Source: DATKMP01 sp963790045 (GTDB lineage: Bacteria; Bacteroidota; Ignavibacteria; UBA10030). From it: a stretch of DNA of 64,000 nucleotides. Positions 1 through 9,357 of this stretch are shown piece by piece. The DNA lies in assembly GCA_963790045.1 (NCBI GenBank), contig CAWBMS010000008.1, positions 434,001 through 498,000 on the forward strand, written 5' to 3'. A program made the position numbers and the translations under genes. Positions within the stretch are counted from its first letter, which is position 1. Every line of letters starts with the position of its first letter. The notes under the pieces were generated by a model. It searched no databases and was not told where the DNA came from. It saw only the letters and a list, made by a program, of their open reading frames with translations.

Positions 1-1
1 T

Positions 2-91
2 ATTGCAGCGATTCCAATTTGGATTGGTTTGGCATTGCTGGTATTCATCAGTATAAAATTAATTAAACGCTATAAATCAAAGACGAAATAG
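2..91 (+). CDS. C-terminal end of a small membrane protein (partial)
   Basis: An open frame runs in from the left edge and stops at TAG (89-91). The 29 visible residues form one hydrophobic segment rich in I, L, V and F, followed by a basic tail with several K and R. That pattern fits a final membrane helix with a cytoplasmic positively charged end. No domain can be recognised. It lies 22 bases before an attC-like site, which is where the gene of an integron cassette would sit, so it may be a cassette gene. That last point is inference. Confidence 0.4.
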   Translation: MAAIPIWIGLALLVFISIKLIKRYKSKTK

Positions 92-113
92 AAATTTATA
101 AATCCTGTAACCT

Positions 114-271
114 GCCTAACCAGCAACTCAAGCTGACGGAATGAGCGTGTGAGCAATTTACATTGCGAGTAAAGTTTTAGATGTTTAATAATTTATTTAC
201 GGCATGAACTCGTTTTGTTATCAGCAACTTGAAATTATTCAGTGCCGCAGCTTAGCGCCGGTCCGTTAGGT
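114..271 (+). other. integron attC-like recombination site
   Basis: The ends match the two attC core boxes: GCCTAAC at 114-120 (RYYYAAC) and GTTAGGT at 265-271 (GTTRRRY). Just inside are complementary arms, AAGCTGACGG at 130-139 and CCGCAGCTT at 245-253. They pair with one unpaired A at 136, the extrahelical base typical of attC sites. The total length of 158 bp is in the range of long attC sites. Orientation would place the gene ending at 91 in the cassette upstream. No integrase gene is in the window, and no second attC is recognisable between 1660 and 1902, so this could be the last site of an array or a lone site. Confidence 0.7.
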
Positions 272-305
272 TGCAATTGCTCTTAACAAAACTAAGGAGG
301 AAGTT

Positions 306-1659
306 ATGAAACAAGCGTTTAGATATTTCTTCTTGTTATTTACTTTGTTGAGTGTGTTTATAGGGATCATTTATTCACAATCAGGCTGGGTTCGGCAATA
401 TCCGCCTTCACAAATTCAAAATATCAGTCTTCTTAGTGTTTCCTTTGTTGATGCCAACACAGGGACTGTTGTCGGAGATTCCGGTACAATTCTCTACACG
501 ACAAATGGAGGAACAACATGGAGGTATCAGATAAGCGGGACAACAAAACGGCTCTCGGGAGTTTCTGTCACCACTGTTCGAACAGGAACCGCCATTGGAG
601 ATTCAGGCACCATTCTCTGTACGACCAATGGAGGAGCAATATGGACGAGCCAATTAAGCGGGACAATGAATAATTTCCATGGAGTGTGCTTTTCGGATTC
701 TAGCACAGGAACTGTTGTTGGAGATTCCGGCACTATTCTCCGCACAACAAATGGAGGAACGAACATGGATGCGTCAATCAAGCGGGACAATAAATGGCCT
801 TAATTCAGTTTCCTTTATTGATGCTAACACAGGAACTGTTGTCGGATATTCAGGTGCCATTCTCCGTACAACAAACGGAGGAACAACATGGAAAAGCCAA
901 TCAATCGGTACAAATTGGGATATCTATGGAGTTTCTTTCCCCGATGCCGAAACAGGGACTGTAGTTGGCTATTATCAACCGAATGGCCCTTATTACGACC
1001 CGGGTGGTGGTCCCGGCGGCATAATTCTCCGTACAACAAACAGCGGGACAACATGGACAAGCATATCGAGTGGCTTATATAATGTCTGGTCAATGGATCC
1101 ATTACTTGGACTATCCTTCACCGATGCTAACAATGGGACTGTCGTGGGATATGATGGTATGTTCCGGACGACGAACGGTGGGGGAATATTTTACAACGAT
1201 TATATAGACGGTCAGGGATACTGGATACCCCAACCAAGCGTGGGAAATGCTCTCTATGGAGTTTGCTTCACCGATGCCAACACGGGGACTGTTGTCGGAT
1301 ATTCCGGTACCATTCTCCATACGACTACAGGTGGAGTAACAACCGTTAAAAATAATCCAACTCAGTTACCCAACCAGTTTACGCTTGAGCAGAATTATCC
1401 TAATCCGTTTAATCCAACGACAACTATTTCGTTTAGTCTTCCATCAAAATCATTTGTCTCACTTAAAGTGTTTGATATAATTGGGAGAGAAGTGGCAACT
1501 ATTGTCTCTGAAGAAATGTCGGCAGGAATTCACTCAAGACAATGGATTGCTTCAAAGATGTCGAGTGGAATATACTTTTATCGTTTGCAAGCCCATCCAT
1601 TAAGCGGCGGACAAACTGGAACATATACTGAAACGAAGAAACTTGTTTTGCTCAAGTAG
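306..1659 (+). CDS. Ycf48/BNR-type repeat protein with T9SS type A sorting domain (frameshifted)
   Basis: A strong AAGGAGG ribosome site (294-300) precedes the ATG. The product has an N-terminal signal peptide and then about seven repeats of roughly 40 residues, each with the pattern DANTGTVVGxSGTILxTTNGGTTW. These resemble the Ycf48-like/BNR beta-propeller blades found in exported proteins of this clade. The C-terminal 85-100 residues are a T9SS type A sorting domain with NYPNPFNPTT, GREVATIV and GIYFYRL motifs, so the protein is expected to be secreted and anchored or released by type IX secretion. The frame breaks near 761: GGAACGAACATGG has one base more than GGAACAACATGG in the other repeats. 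Read through, the protein is about 450 residues. The ligand is unknown. The gene starts 34 bases after the attC site. Confidence 0.75.
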
Positions 1660-1735
1660 AAACTACTTTAAAACCAAATTGTTATTCCCGGCCGGAGACA
1701 TGACAGGGATGTATTTGTTGATGAACATTTTTAGA

Positions 1736-1804
1736 TGCCTTGTAGCATGTGGCCGTCACCTGCCAAGTTTAAGCCGAGTTGGTGACGGTCACGAACCCAA
1801 GGCA
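1736..1804. repeat. nested inverted repeat between genes
   Basis: The outer arms TGCCTTG (1736-1742) and CAAGGCA (1798-1804) enclose inner arms CCGTCACC (1753-1760) and GGTGACGG (1781-1788). Both pairs are perfect, so a long two-step hairpin can form. No T-run follows, so it is not a clear intrinsic terminator. It lacks attC core boxes. It lies in the 243-base gap between the T9SS protein gene and pyrE, where no other gene was seen. Confidence 0.5.
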
Positions 1805-1846
1805 CAACAAAGTAGATAAGGCAATCATTAGACATCATTACTCAAA

Positions 1847-1877
1847 TTGCACCTTGCGCCAGTTCTTCGTATCTTAA
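1847..1877 (+). promoter_or_regulatory. candidate promoter of pyrE
   Basis: TTG at 1847-1849 and TATCTTAA at 1870-1877 are separated by 20 bases, resembling the Bacteroidota TTG-N19/20-TAnnTTTG promoter. The -7 box deviates at two positions. The pyrE ATG lies 25 bases further on, preceded by GGAG at 1893-1896. Confidence 0.35.
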
Positions 1878-1902
1878 GAAAAATAATTAGACGGAGAATG
1901 GC

Positions 1903-2485
1903 ATGAAGCTTCCAAAAGAACAGATCCTCGATATTTTCCGCGAAACAAAAGCATTGCTGGAAGGGCATTTTCAACTCACTTCCGGCTTGCACAGTTCGCA
2001 GTATTTTCAATGCGCGCGCGTGCTGCAATTTCCAAAATACTTGCATTTGCTCGCGGGAGAAATTGCACGCCACTTTGAATACAATGAAGTGGAAGTGGTC
2101 ATCTCTCCGGCAATCGGCGGCATTGTGGTGGGAACGGAAGTCGGACGCATGCTCGGTGCACGAACGATCTTTTCCGAACGGCAGGAAGGCAAAATGATTC
2201 TCCGGCGTGGATTTGATCTTCTTCCCGGCGAGCGCGTGTTGGTGGTGGAAGATGTCGTAACAACCGGCGGCTCAACGAAAGAAGTGATCGAGTTGGTGTT
2301 GCAATCAAAAGCAACATTAGTCGGCGTCAGTTGTATTGTGGATCGCAGCGGCGGCAAAGCGCAATTCGATGCGAAAAGTTTTTCCGTTCTCCAGATGGAT
2401 GCCGGTGGCGTACCAACCGGAGGAATGTCCGTTATGCAAAGAAGGCGGCAAAGCCATCAAGCCCGGCAGCAGAGGAAATTATTAA
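1903..2485 (+). CDS. pyrE: orotate phosphoribosyltransferase (frameshifted near the C-terminus)
   Basis: PyrE transfers the phosphoribosyl group of PRPP to orotate, giving OMP in de novo pyrimidine synthesis. The visible family features are an N-terminal FQLTSGLHSSQYFQ segment, SPAIGGIVVG, and the PRPP loop VLVVEDVVTTGGST around residues 110-125. The frame is intact to about 2400. An extra base in GCCGGTGGCG (2398-2407) then shifts it, and the uncorrected frame runs to 2511. Removing one base restores a tail with a CPLC pair and a stop at 2483-2485, giving about 193 residues, normal for the family. An intact enzyme is expected, so a sequence error is more likely than a pseudogene. It heads a same-strand run with three more genes, two of them in nucleotide or ADP-ribose turnover. 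Confidence 0.9.
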
Positions 2486-2514
2486 TCATTCGAGTTGAAT
2501 CATCATTGTAATCT

Positions 2515-3598
2515 ATGTGGCATTGGTTTGAACAATATTTCGGTACCGAATTAACACTCCATCTGTGGAACGGCTTTTTGATTTTCGCCGCTGTATTAGT
2601 CGTTGGTTTCATCACCAAACATTTTCTGAATACCGTCGTTCGCAAACTCGTCTCGAAAACCAAAACGGATTTAGACGATAAAATCTTCGATATTATTGTC
2701 CCGCGTGTAAAATGGATTACCATCATCATCGCTCTCTATCTGTCTCTCGAAGAAATTGCCAAAAGTGTAAGAGAGTTTGACAAAACCGGGCAGCATTTAG
2801 TAAAATATTCCGAAGCGGTTGTGTATGTCTGCTTCGTGCTCTTCTTCTCGCTGCTGCTGATCAAGTTGATCGATGTGATGCTGATGCATGCGATGGAACA
2901 ACATGCCAAACGCATATCGGCAGTCGTTGATGAGGCGATGTTCCCCATTCTGAATCGGCTGATCATGATTCTGATTTTGTTCATTGCCGGTGTAACAGTT
3001 CTGGGACATTTTGGCGTGAACATTAGCAGCTTACTCGTTTTTCTCGGCGGCAGTTCCGTTGCGCTTGCTCTTGCGGCACAGGAAACGCTCGCCAATATGA
3101 TCGCCGGATTTGTAATTATGATCGACCGGCCATTCCGAATTGGTGATCGCGTAAAATTACCAACCGGAGAAATCGGCGATGTGTATGAAATCGGATTGCG
3201 CAGTACGAAAATTTTAGATTCCGACAACAATCTTATCGTCAACCCGAACGCGGAGTTGACAAAAAGCCCGGGTGGTGAATTATTCCTATCCGGTGCATGA
3301 AATTCGCGTGCTGGTAGAAATGAATATCGCATACGGTACACCGTTGGATGAAGCGCGGGATATTATGATTCAATATGCACTCGCCAACAACGATGTACTT
3401 AAGCAGCCTGTTCCAATCGTCTATTTCGTCGATGCAAACAGTTCTTCCTGCAAATTGCAGCTTGTTTGTCGCACAGATAGCTGGAAGAAAAAATTTCAGA
3501 TCGAAACAACATTGCGCGAACAAATTTATAATGCCTTTATCCATAAGAACATTCCGGCATCCAGTCCGCAATCGATTCTCCGCGTCGAGCCAAAGTAA
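2515..3598 (+). CDS. MscS-family small-conductance mechanosensitive channel (frameshifted)
   Basis: This inner-membrane channel would open under membrane tension and release solutes on hypo-osmotic shock. The N-terminus has several hydrophobic segments. The pore and hinge region carries the family signature VFLGGSSVALALAAQETLAN, followed by the beta-domain start DRPFRIGDRVKLP. After ELTKS the frame breaks at CCC (3267-3269); one C too many is the simplest reading. The second part, VVNYSYPVHEIRVLVEMNIAYGT onward in another frame, is the conserved C-terminal MscS domain and ends at 3598. Joined length is about 360 residues, normal for MscS-like proteins. The gene starts 29 bases after the corrected pyrE stop and ends 5 bases before the NUDIX gene. 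Confidence 0.85.
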
Positions 3599-3603
3599 TT
3601 TCG

Positions 3604-4152
3604 ATGAACATTCCCAAAACGCTGAACTCCAAATGCCTTCACAAGGGAAAAGTCTTCGACCTGATTGTCGAAGAAATCGAATATCCCTCCGGACAACAAG
3701 GCATTCGGGAAATCGCAAAACACAACGGCGGCAGTGTCATCGTACCGCTATTTGATAATGGTGAAGTGTTATTAGTCCGACAATATCGGCAGCCATTTCA
3801 TAACTTTATTCTGGAACTCCCCGCCGGAAAACTTGAGCCCAACGAAGATCCTTTAGTTTGTGCCCAACGAGAATTGCAGGAAGAAACCGGTTTGACGGCT
3901 GCGAAGTTTGAAAAATTGACAGCGATGTATTCCACGCCGGGCTTTTGCAGCGAAATTCTTCACATCTATCTTGCCACTGAAGTTTCTCAATCAGTAAAAG
4001 GACAAGCATTAGAAGAAGGCGAATTGTCGATAACACTTGAACGTTATCCGTTAGCAACTGTTGTTGCAATGATTGAACACGGAGAAATAGTGGATGGAAA
4101 AACCATCGTCGGTATTTTGATGACGAAAAATAAACTCGAACATCAGAAGTAA
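3604..4152 (+). CDS. NUDIX hydrolase, ADP-ribose pyrophosphatase type
   Basis: The 182-residue protein contains a full NUDIX box, GKLEPN(E)DP...RELQEETGL (GX5EX7REUXEEXGU), at about residues 75-98. The flanking sequence, with KHNGGSVIVPLF and LVRQYRQPF ahead of the box, matches ADP-ribose/ADP-sugar pyrophosphatases, which hydrolyse ADP-ribose to AMP and ribose 5-phosphate. The exact substrate cannot be settled from sequence. It follows the MscS gene with a 5-base gap and precedes the nucleoside phosphorylase, so a role in nucleotide salvage or housecleaning fits the context. Confidence 0.85.
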   Translation: MNIPKTLNSKCLHKGKVFDLIVEEIEYPSGQQGIREIAKHNGGSVIVPLFDNGEVLLVRQYRQPFHNFILELPAGKLEPNEDPLVCAQRELQEETGLTAAKFEKLTAMYSTPGFCSEILHIYLATEVSQSVKGQALEEGELSITLERYPLATVVAMIEHGEIVDGKTIVGILMTKNKLEHQK

Positions 4153-4240
4153 TTCATCAAAGATTTATTTCTCATGGCCTTCGCATCTTCCATAATTCAT
4201 TTTTTCTATATTTTCATCACCGCTAAAAAATAAATTTCTT

Positions 4241-5582
4241 ATGAACATCGTCGAACTCATTCGAAAAAAACGCGAAGGCGGTTCACTGACGGAAGAAGAA
4301 TTTCGTTATCTCATAACCGGCTATGTGGAAGGGCGTGTGCCGGATTATCAAATGTCTGCATTTTTGATGGCGGCATTCTTTCGCGGGCATGAGCAAAGAA
4401 GAAACTCTCACGTTCACTAAGTTGATGCTGCATTCCGGCGCGGTGCTGGACCTTTCGGAAATTCCCGGCATCAAAGTCGATAAACATTCCACCGGCGGCG
4501 TGGGCGATAAAGTTTCGCTCATCCTTGCGCCGATGGTTGCAGCGTGCGGAGTTCCGGTGCCGATGATTTCAGGGCGCGGGCTCGGACACACCGGCGGCAC
4601 TTTAGACAAATTAGAATCCATTCCCGGCTTTCGTACCGATCTTTCCATTGACGAATACAAGCGTGTCATTCGCGAAATCGGATTGGTGATGATCGGGCAG
4701 ACAAAAGAAATTGCACCCGCCGATAAAAAAATGTACGCTCTGCGCGATGTGACAGCAACGGTGGAGTGTATTCCGTTGATTGCCGGAAGCATTATGAGCA
4801 AAAAACTCGCCGAAGGAATCGATGCGCTTGTGCTAGATATAAAAACGGGACGCGGCGCGTTTATGCAAACGTACGAGCGTTCGTTGGAGCTTGCGCAAAC
4901 ACTTGTCGGCATCGGCAACGGATTTGGAAAAGAAACCATCGGCTTTATTACCGATATGAACCAGCCGCTCGGCGTTGCTATCGGCAACTGGTTGGAAGTG
5001 GTGGAATCTGTGGAATGCTTGCGCGGCACTGCCGGCAATAACGATGCTTCTGCGGATTTAATGGAAGTAACGTACGTTTTATCGGGAGCAATGGTGTATC
5101 TCGGTAAAAAAGCAGCTTCGATTGAAGAAGGAATCGAAAAGTGTAAGCAAACGATTCAAAACGGATCTGCATATAAAAAATTTTTAGAACTTGTCCACAT
5201 TCAAGGCGGCAGTGTCGATACAATTGAACATCTCGAAACTTACTCTGCTTCAAAATATATTGTCGATGTAAAAGCTCAAGCAAGCGGATTTATAGAAAGC
5301 ATCGATTCGTTCGAGCTTGGCTTAACCAGCATTACACTCGGCGCCGGACGTGAGAAGATCGATGATTTTCTCGATATGAAAGCTGGAATATTGATTAAGA
5401 AGAAAGTTGGCGATGCCGTAGCAATTGGCGAACAGCTTGCTGTTTTTTATACTGATCGAAAAGATGCGCTTGATGCTGCAAGCAAGCGAATTGCAAAAGC
5501 GTATAAAGTTTCTTCAAACCCATGCAAGCAAAATCAAATGATTTTGAGTATCATTGATAAGGATGGCGCACGAAAGTGGTAA
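4241..5582 (+). CDS. pdp: pyrimidine-nucleoside (thymidine) phosphorylase (frameshifted)
   Basis: The enzyme splits thymidine or uridine with phosphate into base and (deoxy)ribose 1-phosphate for salvage. The ATG at 4241 opens with NIVELIRKKREGGSLTEEE, the usual N-terminus. The family signature SGRGLGHTGGTLDKLES and the phosphate-binding KHSTGGVGDKVS are both present. The frame breaks at GGG (4385-4387), where one G too many separates MSAFLMAAFF-RG from MSKEETL. A caller that ignores the first part would start at 4389 and lose 49 residues. Corrected length is about 446 residues, typical for the family. The stop at 5580-5582 lies 26 bases before the restriction-modification gene. deoA is an equally possible name. 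Confidence 0.88.
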
Positions 5583-5608
5583 TAAGGTTGGACAGTCGGA
5601 GGCAAAGA

Positions 5609-7416
5609 ATGAGCAAACGTAAAAACAATGGACAGCTTCAACTGAAAGAAAAGTTCACAGAAAAGCTGACACATTTCGTCAACAGTTTAACCCAGCATAT
5701 CTCCGGCGAAGATAAACAATGGACAGTCAAAGGGTTCATTGATGTCTATCGAAACATTTACACTATCTCCGCCGACACAAAGATCGTTTCAAAGATTCTC
5801 GAAATACATTTATTCCCAAAAATTCTGGAATTCGCAGAACGGACAGGCTATCACATTGTATTGGCAGATCATCAAAACTATTATCCCGATCTTTCATTTG
5901 TTTCCAAGACTGATGAATCAGTGAAGTTTGCCGTGGATATCAAAACAACATATCGCTTACCTGAGAATTCAGATTTCTGTAACGGATTTACACTCGGTTC
6001 ACACGGTCAGTATTTTATTGAACGAACCAGCAAGAAGAATATCCAATTTCCCTATAACGAATATTCAGGTCATTTTTGCTTAGGAATAATATACAGCAGA
6101 GTATCACCAAGCGACATCAATGAAACAAGAATTCATCAACTACATCAACTCACCTCTATCGTTTCTGTCATAAAAGATTTCCAATTTTTTGTGAAAGAGA
6201 AGTGGGAGATCGCAAGCGATTCAAGCGGAAGCGGAAACACTGCCAACATTGGAAGCATTGTCCGTATATCCGACATTCTTGCCGGCAATGGAGTCTTCAA
6301 AAATCTCGGTGAAGAATGGTTTGATGATTACTGGATGAACTACAATAAAATTACTATTCGGACTGGCAAAACAAAAAAGACAATAAGAAAATTATCTGAT
6401 TTCCTGAAATATCGTGGGAAAGAAGTATCGCTTGTTCAACCAATCGTCAGTACCAAAAAAAGAAGACACGTGGCTAAAATTTTTGTCCCTCCTATAAAAA
6501 GTCAAGGTATTAAAACGAAGATCGTTCCGTGGATTCTTTCCAACGTTGAACACGACGACCATGGACGCTGGATAGAACCTTTTATGGGAACAGGCGTTGT
6601 TGGGTTTAATGTTCGACCAGCAAAAGCAATTTTTAGCGACATCAATCCTCATCTTATTAATTTTTATAGCGCATTAAAGTCGGGCACCATTACTCCTGCT
6701 AAGGTTAAACAATTCTTGGAAGAAGAAGGCGGCAACTTACAGCGGCATGGCGAAAGTTATTTCTACAAAGTACAAGAACGTTTTAATAAAGATGGTAATC
6801 CGTTAGATTTTTTATTCCTTTCGCGTTCATGCTTTAATGGAATGATTCGATTCAATAGTAAAGGTGGATTTAACGTTCCGTTTTGCCGTAAACCGGAACG
6901 ATTTGCACAAGCATACATCACTAAAATTGTGAACCAGACTAACTATGTTTGTCAAGCTATTGCCGCTCATCAATGGGAATTTGTGTGTCAAGATTTCCGC
7001 ACGCTCATTAAAACGGCAACCAAACGCGACTTCATTTACTGTGATCCTCCCTACTTCGGCAGGCATGTGGATTATTTCAATTCATGGAATGAGACGGATG
7101 AGAATGATTTATATTCTGCCCTTCGCAATACAAAAGCCAAATTTATTCTTTCGACATGGTACAGAATTCGTACAGAGAAAATCTTTCGATCCAGAAGTAT
7201 TGGAAAGATTTTATGATTCAAACAAAGAATCATTTTTATCATGTTGGAGGAAAAGAAATAAATCGAAATCCTATGATAGAAGCATTGGTAACAAACTATA
7301 CGAGTAGTAATATCCATAAAGAATTGATTCCAGCAAATGAACCTGAACAATTAGTTCTTATGGAACGGCAAAAAAGTTATAAACCCAGAATATCGAAACA
7401 AACAAACCGAACGTAG
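5609..7416 (+). CDS. EcoRV-like restriction endonuclease fused to Dam/EcoRV-type adenine methyltransferase
   Basis: The start at 5609 is chosen for its GGAGG site (5598-5602); an in-frame ATG at 5576 overlaps the previous gene. Residues 1-270 match EcoRV: E65, PD at 93-94 and DIK at 110-112 keep the spacing of EcoRV E45, D74, D90 and K92. A GSGNTANIGS loop at 207-216 matches the EcoRV recognition loop, whose Gly and Asn contact GATATC. Residues 288-602 form a Dam-class N6-adenine methyltransferase with FVPPIKSQGIKTK, the AdoMet motif WIEPFMGTGVVGFN, and catalytic DPPY at 479-482. The frame breaks near 7163-7168 (one base missing in AGAATTC); the end continues as YRENLSIQKYWKDF...EINRNPMIEALVTNY to 7416. 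Likely specificity is GATATC (inference). A junction A7 tract (6459-6465) means the fusion itself could come from an indel error. The gene looks more A/T-rich than its neighbours. Confidence 0.85.
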
Positions 7417-7510
7417 AAACCTTCATGCACATCCGTTATGTTAAAATGGAACAAAGATGTTTCGATTGCGTCTATAAGCAAAAACTCTAGTATTTCGTTG
7501 CAAAAATATA

Positions 7511-7903
7511 ATGCGAAGATTTTTTTCATATCAATCCACCGTCTCCCGTGTGATGACATGGTTTTTTCTTGTTTGCCTGATCGGCGATGCCGCCAATCTG
7601 TGTGACTTGATACCGGATAACATTGTTCTTCACGATGATACCGAGATGTACACCGACGCCGAAACTTCCGTTCAACCGGAAATGGATGGTGTTCAGCAAA
7701 CTTCCTCGAATCTTACTTTCAATATCAGTTCATCTGCTGCCGTTCATCATTATATTTACGATCAGGACAGCCCCTCCTTTGCCGCTTCGGCATCATTCGA
7801 AGGACGCACGTCAACCCTTATCCCGGCAGCGGAAAATATTCATTACGAAAATCCGATCACGTTTCGTACTCTGCACCTCCTCCTCTGCACACTTCAGATT
7901 TAG
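7511..7903 (+). CDS. small exported protein of unknown function at the head of the metal-efflux operon
   Basis: The 130-residue product has a likely signal peptide (residues 1-28, with the hydrophobic core VMTWFFLVCLIGDAA) and an acidic, low-complexity mature part. No family was recognised. The position directly ahead of an RND heavy-metal efflux operon suggests a periplasmic accessory, but this is inference from context only. The end is uncertain: one missing T at the TTT near 7862 would change the tail to SYSAPPPLHTSDLALAIAF with a stop at 7921-7923, which looks more natural than the present tail. Confidence 0.45.
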   Translation: MRRFFSYQSTVSRVMTWFFLVCLIGDAANLCDLIPDNIVLHDDTEMYTDAETSVQPEMDGVQQTSSNLTFNISSSAAVHHYIYDQDSPSFAASASFEGRTSTLIPAAENIHYENPITFRTLHLLLCTLQI

Positions 7904-8036
7904 CCCTCGCAATAGCTTTCTAATTTTTTTGTGAAGAGCATAACGCCTCTTCGCCATAATCCATTATTTCAATCAGTTCACCGGCGTTCCACTTTTTTCG
8001 AATGGATGCCGAGAAATATCGTTATGAGGTTAGATC

Positions 8037-9341
8037 ATGTTTTTGCGATGTACTTCCTTGTTGGGAATAGCCGTGTGTGTGCTCCTGTTCGAGTATCACA
8101 CTGCGGCGGGAGAACAATTTCCGCAATACCGCGATTCAGTTCGCATCACGTTAGGCCATGCTGAAAAAGCATTTCTAAAAAATAATCTTCAACTGTTAGC
8201 TGCACGGTTTCAAATTGATGCAGCAGACGCGCAAATTGCGCAGGCACGCTTATGGAATAATCCGAATATCTCGTTCGAGCAAAATGTTTATAACTGGGAT
8301 ACGAAAAAATATTTCGACGTTACCAGCACGGGCAATTCCGGCATTCAATTGCAACAGCTTGTTCTGCTCGCTGGAAAGCGCAATAAACAAATCCATCTTG
8401 CGGAATTAAACACGCAGGCAGCACAATGGAATCTTTTAGATCTCACGCGCACGCTCAAGTATCAACTGCGAACGGATTTTTTTACGCTTCTGTATCTGCA
8501 GCAGTCGCTGGCGTTTTATGACGAAAGTATTTCCACGTTGCGGCAAACCGTTCGCTCTGTCGAAGCGGTATATGCCAGCCGTTCCATTCTGTTATCGGAA
8601 GTGCTCCGGCTAAAATCGCTTCTCTTTTCATTGGAAACAGAACGGCTGAAGTTAGTCGATCAAATGGTGGACATTCAAGGAGAATTGCACACATTAGTCG
8701 GCGACAGTTCCTTAACAAATTCCTATATCATTACGCAGGCAGAACCGTGGCGCATTGATGCAGCTTCGCCGGTGCCGTTTTCGCTGGAACAACTGATGGA
8801 AACGGCGAAATCCAATCGCCCGGATGCAAAGAATATCGAAACGGCAATGAAAACGGAAGAGGCGAATCTCTCCCTTCAACACTCACTTGCAATACCGGAT
8901 GTGACAGTCGGTGGATTGTGGTCGCGGCAGGGAAGCTACATCCCGAATTATTACGCTGTTACACTGCAATTCGATCTTCCGATATTCAACCGTAACCAAG
9001 GAAATATTCGCACATCAGAAGAAAATCTTGAAGCGGATATTCGTACGTATAAAGGTACATTGCTGCGAATGGAAAAAGATGTTCGCAGTGCGTTCGATCA
9101 TGCGATTGCAATCGACAGCTTGTATCGATCATTCGATAAAAAATTTACCGGAGAATATCATGATCTTGTTGCCGGTATGGTTGCAAGTTATGAACGAAGA
9201 AATATCAGCATTATCGAGTTCACCGATTTTTATGAATCGTACCGTACGAGCATTGTCCAAATGCTGCAATTACAAAGTGATCGGATGAGCGCGTTTGAAA
9301 ACCTTAATTTTATCGTTGGTGCAACGATTGTTAATCCATAA
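8037..9341 (+). CDS. TolC/CzcC-type outer-membrane efflux protein
   Basis: The 434-residue protein starts with a signal peptide (about residues 1-25) and shows the outer-membrane efflux layout: long alpha-helical stretches with LLAARFQIDAADAQIAQARLWNNPNISFE near the N-terminus, and the repeat half containing LQFDLPIFNRNQGNI. It would form the exit duct of a tripartite RND pump. It precedes the adaptor gene by 16 bases and the pump gene follows, as in the czcCBA and cusCBA arrangements. The two-repeat structure is complete and no frameshift is seen. Confidence 0.88.
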   Translation: MFLRCTSLLGIAVCVLLFEYHTAAGEQFPQYRDSVRITLGHAEKAFLKNNLQLLAARFQIDAADAQIAQARLWNNPNISFEQNVYNWDTKKYFDVTSTGNSGIQLQQLVLLAGKRNKQIHLAELNTQAAQWNLLDLTRTLKYQLRTDFFTLLYLQQSLAFYDESISTLRQTVRSVEAVYASRSILLSEVLRLKSLLFSLETERLKLVDQMVDIQGELHTLVGDSSLTNSYIITQAEPWRIDAASPVPFSLEQLMETAKSNRPDAKNIETAMKTEEANLSLQHSLAIPDVTVGGLWSRQGSYIPNYYAVTLQFDLPIFNRNQGNIRTSEENLEADIRTYKGTLLRMEKDVRSAFDHAIAIDSLYRSFDKKFTGEYHDLVAGMVASYERRNISIIEFTDFYESYRTSIVQMLQLQSDRMSAFENLNFIVGATIVNP

Positions 9342-9357
9342 TATTTACCGGTGTTTT

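Noticed and set aside
306..1340. CRISPR-like or DNA-level tandem repeats in the first gene
   Set aside because: The roughly 120-base periodicity encodes diverged protein repeats (beta-propeller blades); there are no identical repeats with unique spacers.
1660..1902. Second attC site closing a cassette with the T9SS gene
   Set aside because: No RYYYAAC and GTTRRRY pair with complementary inner arms was found. The inverted repeat at 1736-1804 has different ends.
4389..5582. Phosphorylase starting at 4389
   Set aside because: This ATG is internal; the conserved N-terminal 49 residues are present from 4241 in another frame, separated by one extra G.
7623..7934. Alternative 103-codon frame over the small exported protein
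   Set aside because: It lacks a signal peptide, is rich in Arg, Ser and Phe as expected for a shadow frame, and has no ribosome site.
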